NCBI GenBank assembly: GCA_031286615.1
Contig: JAITUA010000020.1
Location: 663,287-727,286 of the forward strand
Direction of reading: 5' to 3'
Length of the DNA stretch: 64,000 bases
Origin: Chryseobacterium sp.
GTDB lineage: Bacteria; Bacteroidota; Bacteroidia; Flavobacteriales; Weeksellaceae
This document shows, piece by piece, positions 17,258 to 25,097 of this stretch (position 1 is its first letter; the number at the start of each line of letters is the position of its first letter). The notes under the pieces are model-generated. The model saw only the letters and a program-made list of their open reading frames with translations. It made no database searches and was not told where the DNA came from. The translations under genes and the position numbers were made by a program.

Positions 17258-18103
17258 GTGGGCTATCATACGGATCATTTTCCAATTTTAGGAATTCAGG
17301 AATTTAGTGAGAATCAGCTGAAAGGCTGTAATCTGCTGTTTAATGAACTTTACGGGGCACGTTCCATTGATGATCCCCATAAGCATGATTTTTTTATCAT
17401 CAATCTTTTTGAGCACGGAGTTGGTTCACATACCATAGATTTTGCAGAATATCAGGTGAAAGACTATCAGATTCATCTGGTTTTTCCGGATCAGGTGCAT
17501 CAATGGGTGATTGAAAAAGAAACTATCGGTTATCAGTTGATGATAAGCAGAGACTGGTTTGAAAGTTTTCTGCCGTCATTAAGGTTCTCTGCCTCTTATT
17601 ATCAGAATCATCCGGTTATCAATCTTTCCCCTGAAGTTTTTGCCACATTTCTTTATGAATTTCAGGAAATCCAGAAAGAGCTGAATGCCGAAAAGGTATT
17701 CTGGGAACTCATTCAAAAAAGAAGTGAATTGATCGGTCTGCTGGTAAGCAAATCTGTGGAAGGAGCTTTTAAAGATTTTGAAGTTTATAACTCCAACCCA
17801 ATTATTTCAAAGTTTCTCCACCTTATTGATGAACATTTCAAAACGGAAAGATCGGTTTCCTTTTATGCAGATAAGCTCAATATTTCTGCCAACTATCTGA
17901 ACATTGTCTGCAAGAAAAATCTCAATGCTTCGGCTTCATCTCTTATTCAGGACCGTATTTTACTGGAAGCAAAAAGGCTTTTAAAAGTTTCTGAAATGTC
18001 AGTAAAAGATATTGTATATGATCTTGGTTTCTACGATCATGCAAGTTTTTCCAAATTCTTTAAAGCACAGACGGGAATGACACCTTCCCAATTCAAAGAA
18101 TAA
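17258..18103 (+). CDS. AraC family transcriptional regulator
   Basis: 281 residues with a GTG start at 17258 preceded by a purine-rich stretch; the next in-frame Met is about 95 residues downstream inside a conserved region, so GTG is preferred. The N-terminal half is a cupin-like sensor (HKHDFFIINLFEHGVGSHTIDF ... HLVFPDQVHQW). The last 95 residues are two helix-turn-helix motifs of AraC type (SVSFYADKLNISANYLNIVCKK; MSVKDIVYDLGFYDHASFSKFFKAQTGMTPSQFKE). It lies between two paralogous amidohydrolase genes, both preceded by the same 26-bp motif, so it is the likely local activator, sensing the substrate or product of those enzymes. Confidence 0.9.
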   Translation: MGYHTDHFPILGIQEFSENQLKGCNLLFNELYGARSIDDPHKHDFFIINLFEHGVGSHTIDFAEYQVKDYQIHLVFPDQVHQWVIEKETIGYQLMISRDWFESFLPSLRFSASYYQNHPVINLSPEVFATFLYEFQEIQKELNAEKVFWELIQKRSELIGLLVSKSVEGAFKDFEVYNSNPIISKFLHLIDEHFKTERSVSFYADKLNISANYLNIVCKKNLNASASSLIQDRILLEAKRLLKVSEMSVKDIVYDLGFYDHASFSKFFKAQTGMTPSQFKE

Positions 18104-18107
18104 TCTG

Positions 18108-18133
18108 TACAAAACAAGACATAATTGATACAC
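18108..18133 (+). promoter_or_regulatory. candidate AraC operator, copy 2
   Basis: Second copy of the TACA ... ATAA-N2-GATACAC motif, with half-sites GTACA (18107) and ATACA (18128) 21 bp apart. It ends 22 bases before the -7 box, against 21 bases in copy 1. It starts immediately after the araC stop codon. Confidence 0.5.
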
Positions 18134-18155
18134 CGGTTTTACCATGAAGTCGGGG

Positions 18156-18163
18156 TAATTTTG
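18156..18163 (+). promoter_or_regulatory. -7 box TAATTTTG
   Basis: TAnnTTTG match 20 bases before the ATG at 18184. There is no TTTG at -33, as expected if the promoter depends on an activator bound at 18108-18133. Confidence 0.55.
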
Positions 18164-18183
18164 TATTGTTAAAATTTTAAATC

Positions 18184-19422
18184 ATGCAATTTCCCTATCA
18201 ATTAACTGCAAAAGGAAGCTATTCCCTTAAAAATGTCCGCCTGGAAACAGGTTTTGAATACGAAAATGAAGAAGTAACCGGAACAACAACTGACCTTTTC
18301 AGTATTGAAATTGAAGACGGAAAAATAAAAGCAGTAAAAGCAAATGATCCGGCTTCTCATGCGATTGATGCTAAAGGATATCTGATGCTTCCGGCATTCA
18401 GAGATATGCACATTCATCTGGATAAAACATTATATGGTCTACCGTGGCAGGCGCTTTCTCCGAAAAGAAAAACCGTGAAAGATATGATTGCGTATGAGCA
18501 GGAAATCATTCCTGAACTCTTGAAAACTTCTGTAAGCAGAGCAGAACAGCTGATTAGTCTGCAGCAGCATTATGGAACACATTTCGTAAGAACGCATTTC
18601 AATATTGATCCTACCTCGGGACTGAAATCTCTGGAACATCTTGAGCAGGCTCTTGAAAATAAAAAAGATTCTTTTAAAGCAGAATTGGTTGCTTTCCCGC
18701 AACATGGAGTTTACTATACAGAAACTGCTCCCTTGATGAAAGAAGCAGCACGGCTTAAAAGTGTAGGATTTATCGGCGGACTGGATCCTTTAAGTATCGA
18801 CGGAAGCATTGAAAAGGTAATGGATTTTACCGTTCAGTTGGCTTTAGATCACAATAAAGGAATTGATATTCACCTCCATGAAACAGGAGAATCCGGAATG
18901 AAAACAATCAATTATCTGATTGATAAAGCGATCGAAAATCCAGCGCTTCAAGGAAAAACATTTGTAAGCCACGCATTTGCATTAGCTCATCTCTCTCCAA
19001 AAGAAGCAGAACAGATTGCAGAAAGACTGGCTGCCGGAAAAGTGGGAATTGCTTCTTCTGTCCCTTTTAAAGGAACGGTAATGCCTATTCCAACTTTAAA
19101 AAAATATGGCGTAAATGTGTTGATCGGAAATGATAATGTACAAGACTTCTGGAGTACTTTCGGATCAGGAAGTATGCTGCAGAAAGCCAACCTGATTGCC
19201 GAATTATATGGTTATGCTACAGAATATGCATTGTCAAGAGCCCTGCAGTTTGCCACTCAAAGTATTCTCCCATTGGATGAAAAAGGAAAACAGCAATGGC
19301 CTAAAGCTGGTGATGAAGCTGCCATTGTTCTTACAGACGCTTCATGTTCCGCAGAAGCAGTTTCCAGAATGTCTGAAATAAAAGCCCTGATGAATGACGG
19401 GAATTTATTTTGGAGAAATTAA
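18184..19422 (+). CDS. cytosolic cytosine-deaminase-like amidohydrolase
   Basis: 412 residues without signal peptide; paralogue of the exported enzyme at 14988 with near-identical blocks (KNVRLETGFEYE, MLPAFRDMHIHLDKTLYG, ELVAFPQHGV, GIDIHLHETGESG, QQWPKAGDEA). Metal and catalytic residues are kept: His 76/78 in HIH, HLHE, SHA in place of SHC, and the GND motif. It differs from the paralogue in lacking the Tat-like leader and in substrate-loop positions such as GRMIMP changed to KGTVMP. It therefore probably hydrolyses a related amide in the cytosol, possibly the imported product of the exported enzyme. It has its own promoter and a terminator 40 bases downstream. Confidence 0.83.
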   Translation: MQFPYQLTAKGSYSLKNVRLETGFEYENEEVTGTTTDLFSIEIEDGKIKAVKANDPASHAIDAKGYLMLPAFRDMHIHLDKTLYGLPWQALSPKRKTVKDMIAYEQEIIPELLKTSVSRAEQLISLQQHYGTHFVRTHFNIDPTSGLKSLEHLEQALENKKDSFKAELVAFPQHGVYYTETAPLMKEAARLKSVGFIGGLDPLSIDGSIEKVMDFTVQLALDHNKGIDIHLHETGESGMKTINYLIDKAIENPALQGKTFVSHAFALAHLSPKEAEQIAERLAAGKVGIASSVPFKGTVMPIPTLKKYGVNVLIGNDNVQDFWSTFGSGSMLQKANLIAELYGYATEYALSRALQFATQSILPLDEKGKQQWPKAGDEAAIVLTDASCSAEAVSRMSEIKALMNDGNLFWRN

Positions 19423-19463
19423 TTGAAGTATATATATTTTTTATACACTTGTTTTTTGTGAAT

Positions 19464-19494
19464 GCCATCGGGAGTTTTCCTGGTGGCTTTTTTT
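19464..19494 (+). terminator. rho-independent terminator
   Basis: Stem GCCATCGGG / CCTGGTGGC (two wobble pairs), loop AGTTTT, then seven T. It ends the second amidohydrolase transcript. Confidence 0.78.
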
Positions 19495-19550
19495 GAATTA
19501 TAAATTATGAGATACGGGATACGGGTTTTGTGTTTTAGGTCTCTTCTTTT

Positions 19551-19615
19551 ATCAATAGGAACGGGTTTTAACCCGTTTATTTAATATGAATATGTCCTTC
19601 GGCTTTAGCCAAAAC
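19551..19615. repeat. dispersed intergenic element, copy B
   Basis: Shorter copy of the element at 10788-10875. It contains two perfect small hairpins (ACGGGTT/AACCCGT and GGC TTTA GCC) and ends in the same GGCTTTAGCCAAAACC. Bases 19616-19739 hold nothing I recognise. Confidence 0.75.
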
Positions 19616-19739
19616 CTATCAATAAACCCAGTGTTCAATTTAAAAAAATAACTGTTCATATTCCTTTTTTGTTTTTTACAATATGAACACCTCTTAATAT
19701 TGATTTCGCCAGACCGTCATACTATCTGCTCATAACAAT

Positions 19740-19770
19740 AAAAAAGCCCTCGGAAAATTGTTCCGAAGGC
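19740..19770 (-). terminator. rho-independent terminator (minus strand)
   Basis: Stem GCCTTCGGAA / TTCCGAGGGC read on the minus strand (one mismatch), loop of 5, followed by a T run on that strand. It is 36 bases downstream of the lipoprotein gene stop. Confidence 0.8.
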
Positions 19771-19805
19771 CTTCTATTTGAAATTAAATCTAAGTACTTA
19801 TAATG

Positions 19806-21215
19806 TTATAAGTTGAAGTTTGTCCATCCAGCATACCAGGTATCGTTAGCATCCTTTACAGCACCTTTGTAAGTTACCTGTGTAAACCAAGTAGCTAATT
19901 TCGGGTTAGTAAATGCACCTCCGGTTAATAATGGAGAACCTGCACTAGGAGTGAAGTTTGGTGTAGTTCCTGCAGGAGCCCATGCACCAGCAAGTTTTAC
20001 ATCAGCAGTAGAAGCAAGGATTGTATTTCCTTTAGCATTAAACCAAGTCGTAAGATCGTTCAATGTATACGTTGTCGGAGTAGAAGTAGATGGTCCGAAT
20101 TTTAAAGGAGTTTGCATTCCTGCTAAAACGTTGTTTTCAAAGAATAATTTGTTACCTACGATATTGTTATCCGTTGGAGCACCTTTTGTAGCATCGATGA
20201 ATAAACCAACAGGGAATCCTGTAAATACAGAGTTGAATACAGAGATAGAAGAGTTTCTTCTGATCTGTAATGCATTCTGGAATAATGCGTTGATTGATCC
20301 TGGAGCCGCAGAGTTGATTGGCCCGATAATCGTCATGTTAGAGAATGTAGCTGATGTCTGAGGTGTCAAAGTAGAACCGTTAGCATCATTATCAGATTCA
20401 AATGCGTTAGAACCTGAAACGTCTGCTACCTGAGCATCTCTTACTGCGATACCAAACTGTACTTTTCCTGAGAAACCGTTATCCGTATCGAAATCATCAT
20501 CAAGACCTTTGTAAGAAATAAGGTGAGAACAGTTTACCGTTCCTCCGAACCATTCAAAGCTGTCATCATTAGCATAAGCAACTTCTACATAATCTACTGT
20601 AGTTCCGCTACCTACACCACCGAACGTAAGTCCGTTGATCTCTTTATCCGGTAAGAATGCATATCCTGCATATTCTATTCTTACATATTTTAATACACCA
20701 CTGTTATCAGCAGCATTGTTTCCACCGTAAAGTCCAAGACCTTCAGAGTTGTTGATTCCTCCTTCAATCTCTCCAACTCCGTTTGCTCCACCGAAAGAAG
20801 CATTAGTAGGAGCATTTCCTAAAATTACTACACCTGCCCAGTCTCCTCTTTTAGGACTTGGTTTTTCAGAAGTGAAGATAATAGGGTTGGCAGCCGTTCC
20901 TTCTGCCATGATTTTACTTCCTTTTGTAATGATCAAAGCTCCGTTTTTATCAGCTTCACCTACGATCTTTGTACCTGGCTCGATAGTTAAAGTAGCTCCG
21001 TTAGTTACATATACTAGTCCTCTTAGCTTATAAATTTTGTTAGCTTTTAGCGTCATGTTGGAAGTGATCTTTCCTGAAAGAATAAGGTTTTCAGTTTCTC
21101 CGTTTCCGTTACCCCCATTTTGAATAATGGTAGGTCCATCTTCTTCTATATTTCTACAAGCGGTAGTTGATACTATAGCGCCAAGCATTAAAGAATATAA
21201 AACGAACTTTTTCAT
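19806..21215 (-). CDS. beta-helix surface lipoprotein paired with TonB receptor
   Basis: 469 residues. Lipoprotein signal MKKFVLYSLMLGAIVSTTAC (Cys 20), then a low-complexity Gly/Asn linker and a long repetitive beta-rich body likely to be a right-handed parallel beta-helix: LRGLVYVTNGATLTIEPGTKIVGE, PIIFTSEKPSPKRGDWAGVVILG, YVRIEYAGYAF, VEVAYANDDSFEWFGGTVN. An Asp-rich stretch (LDDDFDTDNGFSG, ESDNDANGS) could bind calcium. It lies 44 bases after the TonB-dependent receptor gene, in the same operon. Such pairs behave like SusC/SusD in layout, so it may be the surface binding lipoprotein of that receptor. Ligand unknown. Confidence 0.78.
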   Translation of the reverse strand: MKKFVLYSLMLGAIVSTTACRNIEEDGPTIIQNGGNGNGETENLILSGKITSNMTLKANKIYKLRGLVYVTNGATLTIEPGTKIVGEADKNGALIITKGSKIMAEGTAANPIIFTSEKPSPKRGDWAGVVILGNAPTNASFGGANGVGEIEGGINNSEGLGLYGGNNAADNSGVLKYVRIEYAGYAFLPDKEINGLTFGGVGSGTTVDYVEVAYANDDSFEWFGGTVNCSHLISYKGLDDDFDTDNGFSGKVQFGIAVRDAQVADVSGSNAFESDNDANGSTLTPQTSATFSNMTIIGPINSAAPGSINALFQNALQIRRNSSISVFNSVFTGFPVGLFIDATKGAPTDNNIVGNKLFFENNVLAGMQTPLKFGPSTSTPTTYTLNDLTTWFNAKGNTILASTADVKLAGAWAPAGTTPNFTPSAGSPLLTGGAFTNPKLATWFTQVTYKGAVKDANDTWYAGWTNFNL

Positions 21216-21259
21216 GTTATAAAGAATTAAATTATTTATTAGATTATTTGTTGAGTGAA

Positions 21260-24049
21260 TTAAAAATTGTATCCCAGTGTTAAACTGATATTAGTTCCCG
21301 AAAGTCTTTCAATAGCAAGAGCATCTTTGCTGTCATACTTACCGTTGTCGTTCAGGTCATGGTAGAATTTAGCACGACGGTTCAGAATATCTGAAACATT
21401 CAGCTTGATTTCTCCTTTGTTGCTCCAGATTTTTTTAGCAACCTGGAAATCAAGAAGAGGTCTTGGTGCTTCCCAGATTGGTGGTACCTGATCGTTTCCT
21501 ACATAAAGGATTCTTCTTCCGATCATATTGAATAATACTGTAGAAGACCATCCTGATTTTTCAGTATCATACTGAAGACTTACGTTAACTGTATATGGAG
21601 ACTGCCCCTGCATTGGTCTGTCAATCTTAGTAGCTTCGTCTGTTACTTTGTTTTTGATTAAAGCTACGTTTCCACCCAGTGTAAAGTTTTTAAGAGCACT
21701 TACAAAATCAAGCTTTTTTCTTACTTCAAATTCCACCCCATAAGCATCAGCTTTATCTACGTTAAGATAGTTGAAGGTATTACTCGTTCCTACCCCGGAT
21801 TGATTGAAGTATAATTCGATCGGCTTTTTGAAGTTTTTATAGAAACCTGCCACAGATATAATTTCTCCGTTTCTTGGGTAATATTCCCAACGAACATCGG
21901 CACTCGTGATTTTAGTTCTTTCAATTGATTTGTTACCAATTACAGTAGCTCCAAGATCAAAATCATAATATGCTAAAGGAGAAACCTCTCTAAACTCCGG
22001 TCTAACAACAGTTTGTGAACCTGCAACACGGATGTTCATTTTAGGATTCACCTTGAATGTTAAGTTCACAGCAGGTAAGAAATCTGTAACACGGGTGTTG
22101 ACAAAACGGTCATCACTTTTTTTCGTGCTTCCTACCAATTGGTCAAAGTTTTCAACTCTTAATCCCCAAACAGCTCTTAACCATGGTGTAAAGTTATTGT
22201 CAAACTGTAAATACCCTGCGTTAAGGATTGTGTTGGCAATATATCGGTACTGGTTTCCTGCAATTTCATCAAATGTAAATCCACCGTTACCTCCGAAGTT
22301 TTCAGGATTGAAGATCGTTTCGAAAGGCTGAGAAAGTAATCCCTGGTTGAATTTCTCAAGTCTTACAGAGAAAGGTCTTGAGTTGTAGATTCTGTCTTTT
22401 ACCTGGAACAAATAACCTCCTTTGATCGTTTGTTTTTGTCCAAATAATGTAAATGTTTTGGAGATATCACCTCCTGCATTATATAAATAATCGTTTAGCG
22501 TAGAATAGAATACACTTCCTGACTTTTGCGAAAGACCATTAGAAATCAATGCTAAATAAGGGCTTCCTTCTATGTTTGTGTATTGATTATACTGCAAACG
22601 CTGTAGCAAAGGAATATACTGATCCAGGATCCCGAAGCTTCCGTACCAGTTTACGGTAAATCCGCCCAGAGCATCTATTTTATGAGTACCGGTAAGGGTA
22701 GAGTTGTAGAAAGTAGTTTCTTTAAATCCAATTTCCCTTGCCATAATGTTTGTTCCGTTAATCGGATCAAATTCAAAGTCCTTTCCTGTTCTGAAGGACA
22801 TATGGTTCACCGTATTGTTGGTGATGATATTCTTTAAGGAAATTTTATTGTTGCTGTTCAGCTTTAAAGCTAAGTTCAACATTCCTCCTAAAATAATATC
22901 ATTGCTGTATTTTTCTGTAAAATAATCGAAGTTGGTATCAGCAAGTTGGTCGTTGATGGTGAAGAAACGGTTGGTAGACTCAGTTCTTCTTTTGTTGTTG
23001 CTGTAGTTTAAAACAGCAATTACTCCTAAATCTTTTCCGAATAACTTCGTATTGAAACCTCCGTCAAGCTGTAAACTTAAATTTTCCGGGTAACCAATAC
23101 TGTTGTATCCTAAATTCTTTGTAAACCCTTTACCAATCTCAGTTTTCTGTCCTACATTTAGAATGCTGAATGCATTTTTTGCAGGCATATTGGTTGGCAG
23201 CTTTCTGTAACCGTCATCAATTCCTAAAAAGTCCCATTTTCCACCTTTCTGCATATGGAATTCCTGCCCCATAGTAGCAGTATTTCCTCCTACACCTACC
23301 TGTACGTTGAAGAAGTTTTTATTAGGAATATCCTTTGTATTTACCTGAATCAATGCTCCTCCCCATTCACCCGTATATTCCGGAATGAAAGTTTTGTTGA
23401 TAACAAGGGTTTCGATAACGTTAGCCGGGAAAAGGTCAAAAGAGAAAGTCTTTCTGTCAGGCTCCGTACTGGATAACTGAATACCATTCAGCATCGCCTG
23501 ATTGTAACGGTCTGATAAACCTCTTACTACAATATATTTTCCTTCAGATAAACTCACCCCGGAAACTCTCTTCAGAACTTCACCTGTGTTTCTGTCCGGA
23601 CTTCTTTTAATAGCTTCAACCCCGATAACCTGAGAAACTACACCGGCATTCTTCTGTAGTCCGATAGTAGAGGCTATGGTTTCTTTTCTTGCGTTTGATT
23701 TTATGACAACTCCCTCAATTTCTTTTTCCTTGGTAGAGGGCTTGTCCATTACGATATCAAGATGAGTATTACCTTCATTTTTGATAATAACCTCACTGAT
23801 CTCTTTTCTGTTATACCCATTGGAGCTTACCGTTACAACGTAATTGGTGCCGGGGGACAGGTTGATAGAGTAGTATCCGGAAATGTCAGTCGTTGCCTCC
23901 TGTCCATTTACTTTTACCTTTACCCCTTCTATAGGAGTGTTATCTTTCTCGTCCAATACCCTACCTTCCAAAATCTGACTTTGTGCAAAAGCATAGCCAG
24001 CAGAAAACAAGGCAAGTAGCATGATGCTCTTGTGGAGTTGTTTTTTCAT
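21260..24049 (-). CDS. TonB-dependent outer-membrane receptor
   Basis: 929 residues. Signal peptide to about AFAQ, a CarboxypepD_reg-like Ig-fold domain (about 28-105: LEGRVLDEKDNTPIEGVKVKVNGQEATTDISGYYSI), then a plug domain (residues about 125-240, with NTGEVLKRVSGVSLSEGKYIVVRGLSDRYNQAMLNGI) and a 22-strand beta-barrel ending LTLGYNF with a terminal aromatic residue. It is not of the SusC subclass, whose plug signature differs. It imports an unknown ligand using TonB energy. It is the first gene of an operon with the beta-helix lipoprotein and is divergent from a PhoB/PhoR-like two-component system across 324 bases, which hints at phosphate- or stress-controlled expression. Confidence 0.92.
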   Translation of the reverse strand: MKKQLHKSIMLLALFSAGYAFAQSQILEGRVLDEKDNTPIEGVKVKVNGQEATTDISGYYSINLSPGTNYVVTVSSNGYNRKEISEVIIKNEGNTHLDIVMDKPSTKEKEIEGVVIKSNARKETIASTIGLQKNAGVVSQVIGVEAIKRSPDRNTGEVLKRVSGVSLSEGKYIVVRGLSDRYNQAMLNGIQLSSTEPDRKTFSFDLFPANVIETLVINKTFIPEYTGEWGGALIQVNTKDIPNKNFFNVQVGVGGNTATMGQEFHMQKGGKWDFLGIDDGYRKLPTNMPAKNAFSILNVGQKTEIGKGFTKNLGYNSIGYPENLSLQLDGGFNTKLFGKDLGVIAVLNYSNNKRRTESTNRFFTINDQLADTNFDYFTEKYSNDIILGGMLNLALKLNSNNKISLKNIITNNTVNHMSFRTGKDFEFDPINGTNIMAREIGFKETTFYNSTLTGTHKIDALGGFTVNWYGSFGILDQYIPLLQRLQYNQYTNIEGSPYLALISNGLSQKSGSVFYSTLNDYLYNAGGDISKTFTLFGQKQTIKGGYLFQVKDRIYNSRPFSVRLEKFNQGLLSQPFETIFNPENFGGNGGFTFDEIAGNQYRYIANTILNAGYLQFDNNFTPWLRAVWGLRVENFDQLVGSTKKSDDRFVNTRVTDFLPAVNLTFKVNPKMNIRVAGSQTVVRPEFREVSPLAYYDFDLGATVIGNKSIERTKITSADVRWEYYPRNGEIISVAGFYKNFKKPIELYFNQSGVGTSNTFNYLNVDKADAYGVEFEVRKKLDFVSALKNFTLGGNVALIKNKVTDEATKIDRPMQGQSPYTVNVSLQYDTEKSGWSSTVLFNMIGRRILYVGNDQVPPIWEAPRPLLDFQVAKKIWSNKGEIKLNVSDILNRRAKFYHDLNDNGKYDSKDALAIERLSGTNISLTLGYNF

Positions 24050-24373
24050 TTTACTTCTTTTACTTCTTTTTCAAGGGCAAAATAAAGGCTAAGTTTTTAA
24101 GAAAACTTTAGGAGAATCTTAATTAATTGTGAAATTTGTATTAACAGATGAACGAATTTTATAGTTATCGATGTTTAATTTATATAATTATAATTTTTAT
24201 ATTAAATTCAGATATTGTTTTGTATATTTGATTTATGTGTATTTATTGTTTAGTTTTTTTATTGATTTTGTAATTTGGTGTTAAAATGCAGTTTTTTAAT
24301 AATTAGTTAACATTTGGCAGATAGATGAAATCAATGGAAATAATTAATTTTGTGGGAATTCTTAAACTAGAAG
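24050..24373. other. divergent intergenic region, receptor and two-component genes
   Basis: 324 AT-rich bases without ORF. Two TAnnTTTG boxes on + are visible: TATATTTG at 24223-24230 and TAATTTTG at 24345-24352, the latter 21 bases before the response-regulator ATG. No TTTG at correct -33 spacing was found. No clear promoter for the minus-strand receptor gene and no obvious Pho-box direct repeat were seen. Confidence 0.6.
24345..24352 (+). promoter_or_regulatory. -7 box TAATTTTG of response regulator
   Basis: TAnnTTTG match 21 bases before the ATG at 24374. The -33 region lacks TTTG at about 17-base spacing. Confidence 0.45.
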
Positions 24374-25048
24374 ATGAGCAAAAAAATTCTTTTAATAGAC
24401 GATGAACTGGACATTTTAGAGATTCTGTCTTACAATTTGGAAAAGGAAGGGTATGATATCTATACAGCTACTAATGGTAACGAAGGTATAGAAAAAGCAA
24501 AGGAGATTGTTCCGGACCTTATCTTATTAGATGTCATGATGCCTGAAAAAGATGGTATAGAAACCTGTCAGGAACTTCGTAAAGTGAAAGAACTTCAAAA
24601 AACACTTATCGTGTTTCTTTCTGCAAGAAGCGAAGAATTTTCTCAGCTAGCAGGTTTTCAGGCGGGTGCCAATGACTACATCGTAAAACTTATCAAACCG
24701 AAAATCCTTATCTCGAAGGTAAATGCATTATTACAGCTGACCTCTCAGGTTTCTGACAATGCAAAACTAATCGAAATCGGAGACCTTGTTATCGATAAAG
24801 ATAATTTCAGAGTTTCCAAAAGCGGACAGCAATTTCTTCTTCCTAAAAAAGAATTTGACTTGCTTTACCTTTTGGCTTCCAATACTGAAAAGGTTTTCAA
24901 AAGAGAAGAAATTCTTGAAAAGGTTTGGGGTAATGATGTGATTGTTGGTGAAAGAACGATCGATGTACATATCAGAAGGTTGAGAGAAAAATTAGGAATC
25001 AATACGATTCAGACATTAAAAGGGATTGGGTACAAACTGATCGTTTAA
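24374..25048 (+). CDS. OmpR/PhoB-type response regulator, unusual K-L
   Basis: 224 residues: receiver domain 1-120 with acidic pocket Asp 9/10 and phospho-acceptor Asp 53 (LLLDVMMPEKDG), then an OmpR-type winged-helix DNA-binding domain (about 130-224: LPKKEFDLLYLLASNTEKVFKREEILEKVWG, ERTIDVHIRRLREKLG, IQTLKGIGYKL). The strongly conserved Lys-Pro of the receiver beta5 loop reads Lys 105-Leu 106 (DYIVKLIKPK instead of the usual DYIVKPIKPK). The Leu codon CTT is one base from CCT. The partner kinase is encoded 49 bases downstream. The family includes PhoB and other envelope-stress regulators; the target is likely the divergent TonB-receptor operon and other genes. Confidence 0.9.
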   Translation: MSKKILLIDDELDILEILSYNLEKEGYDIYTATNGNEGIEKAKEIVPDLILLDVMMPEKDGIETCQELRKVKELQKTLIVFLSARSEEFSQLAGFQAGANDYIVKLIKPKILISKVNALLQLTSQVSDNAKLIEIGDLVIDKDNFRVSKSGQQFLLPKKEFDLLYLLASNTEKVFKREEILEKVWGNDVIVGERTIDVHIRRLREKLGINTIQTLKGIGYKLIV

Positions 25049-25097
25049 TTATTTTTAGAATCTTAACTTTACGTTCAATCATTAAAACGTTGTAAAA

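Noticed and set aside
24050-24373. Pho box in the divergent region
   Set aside because: No 7-bp direct repeats at 11-bp spacing were seen; naming a Pho box would be guesswork.
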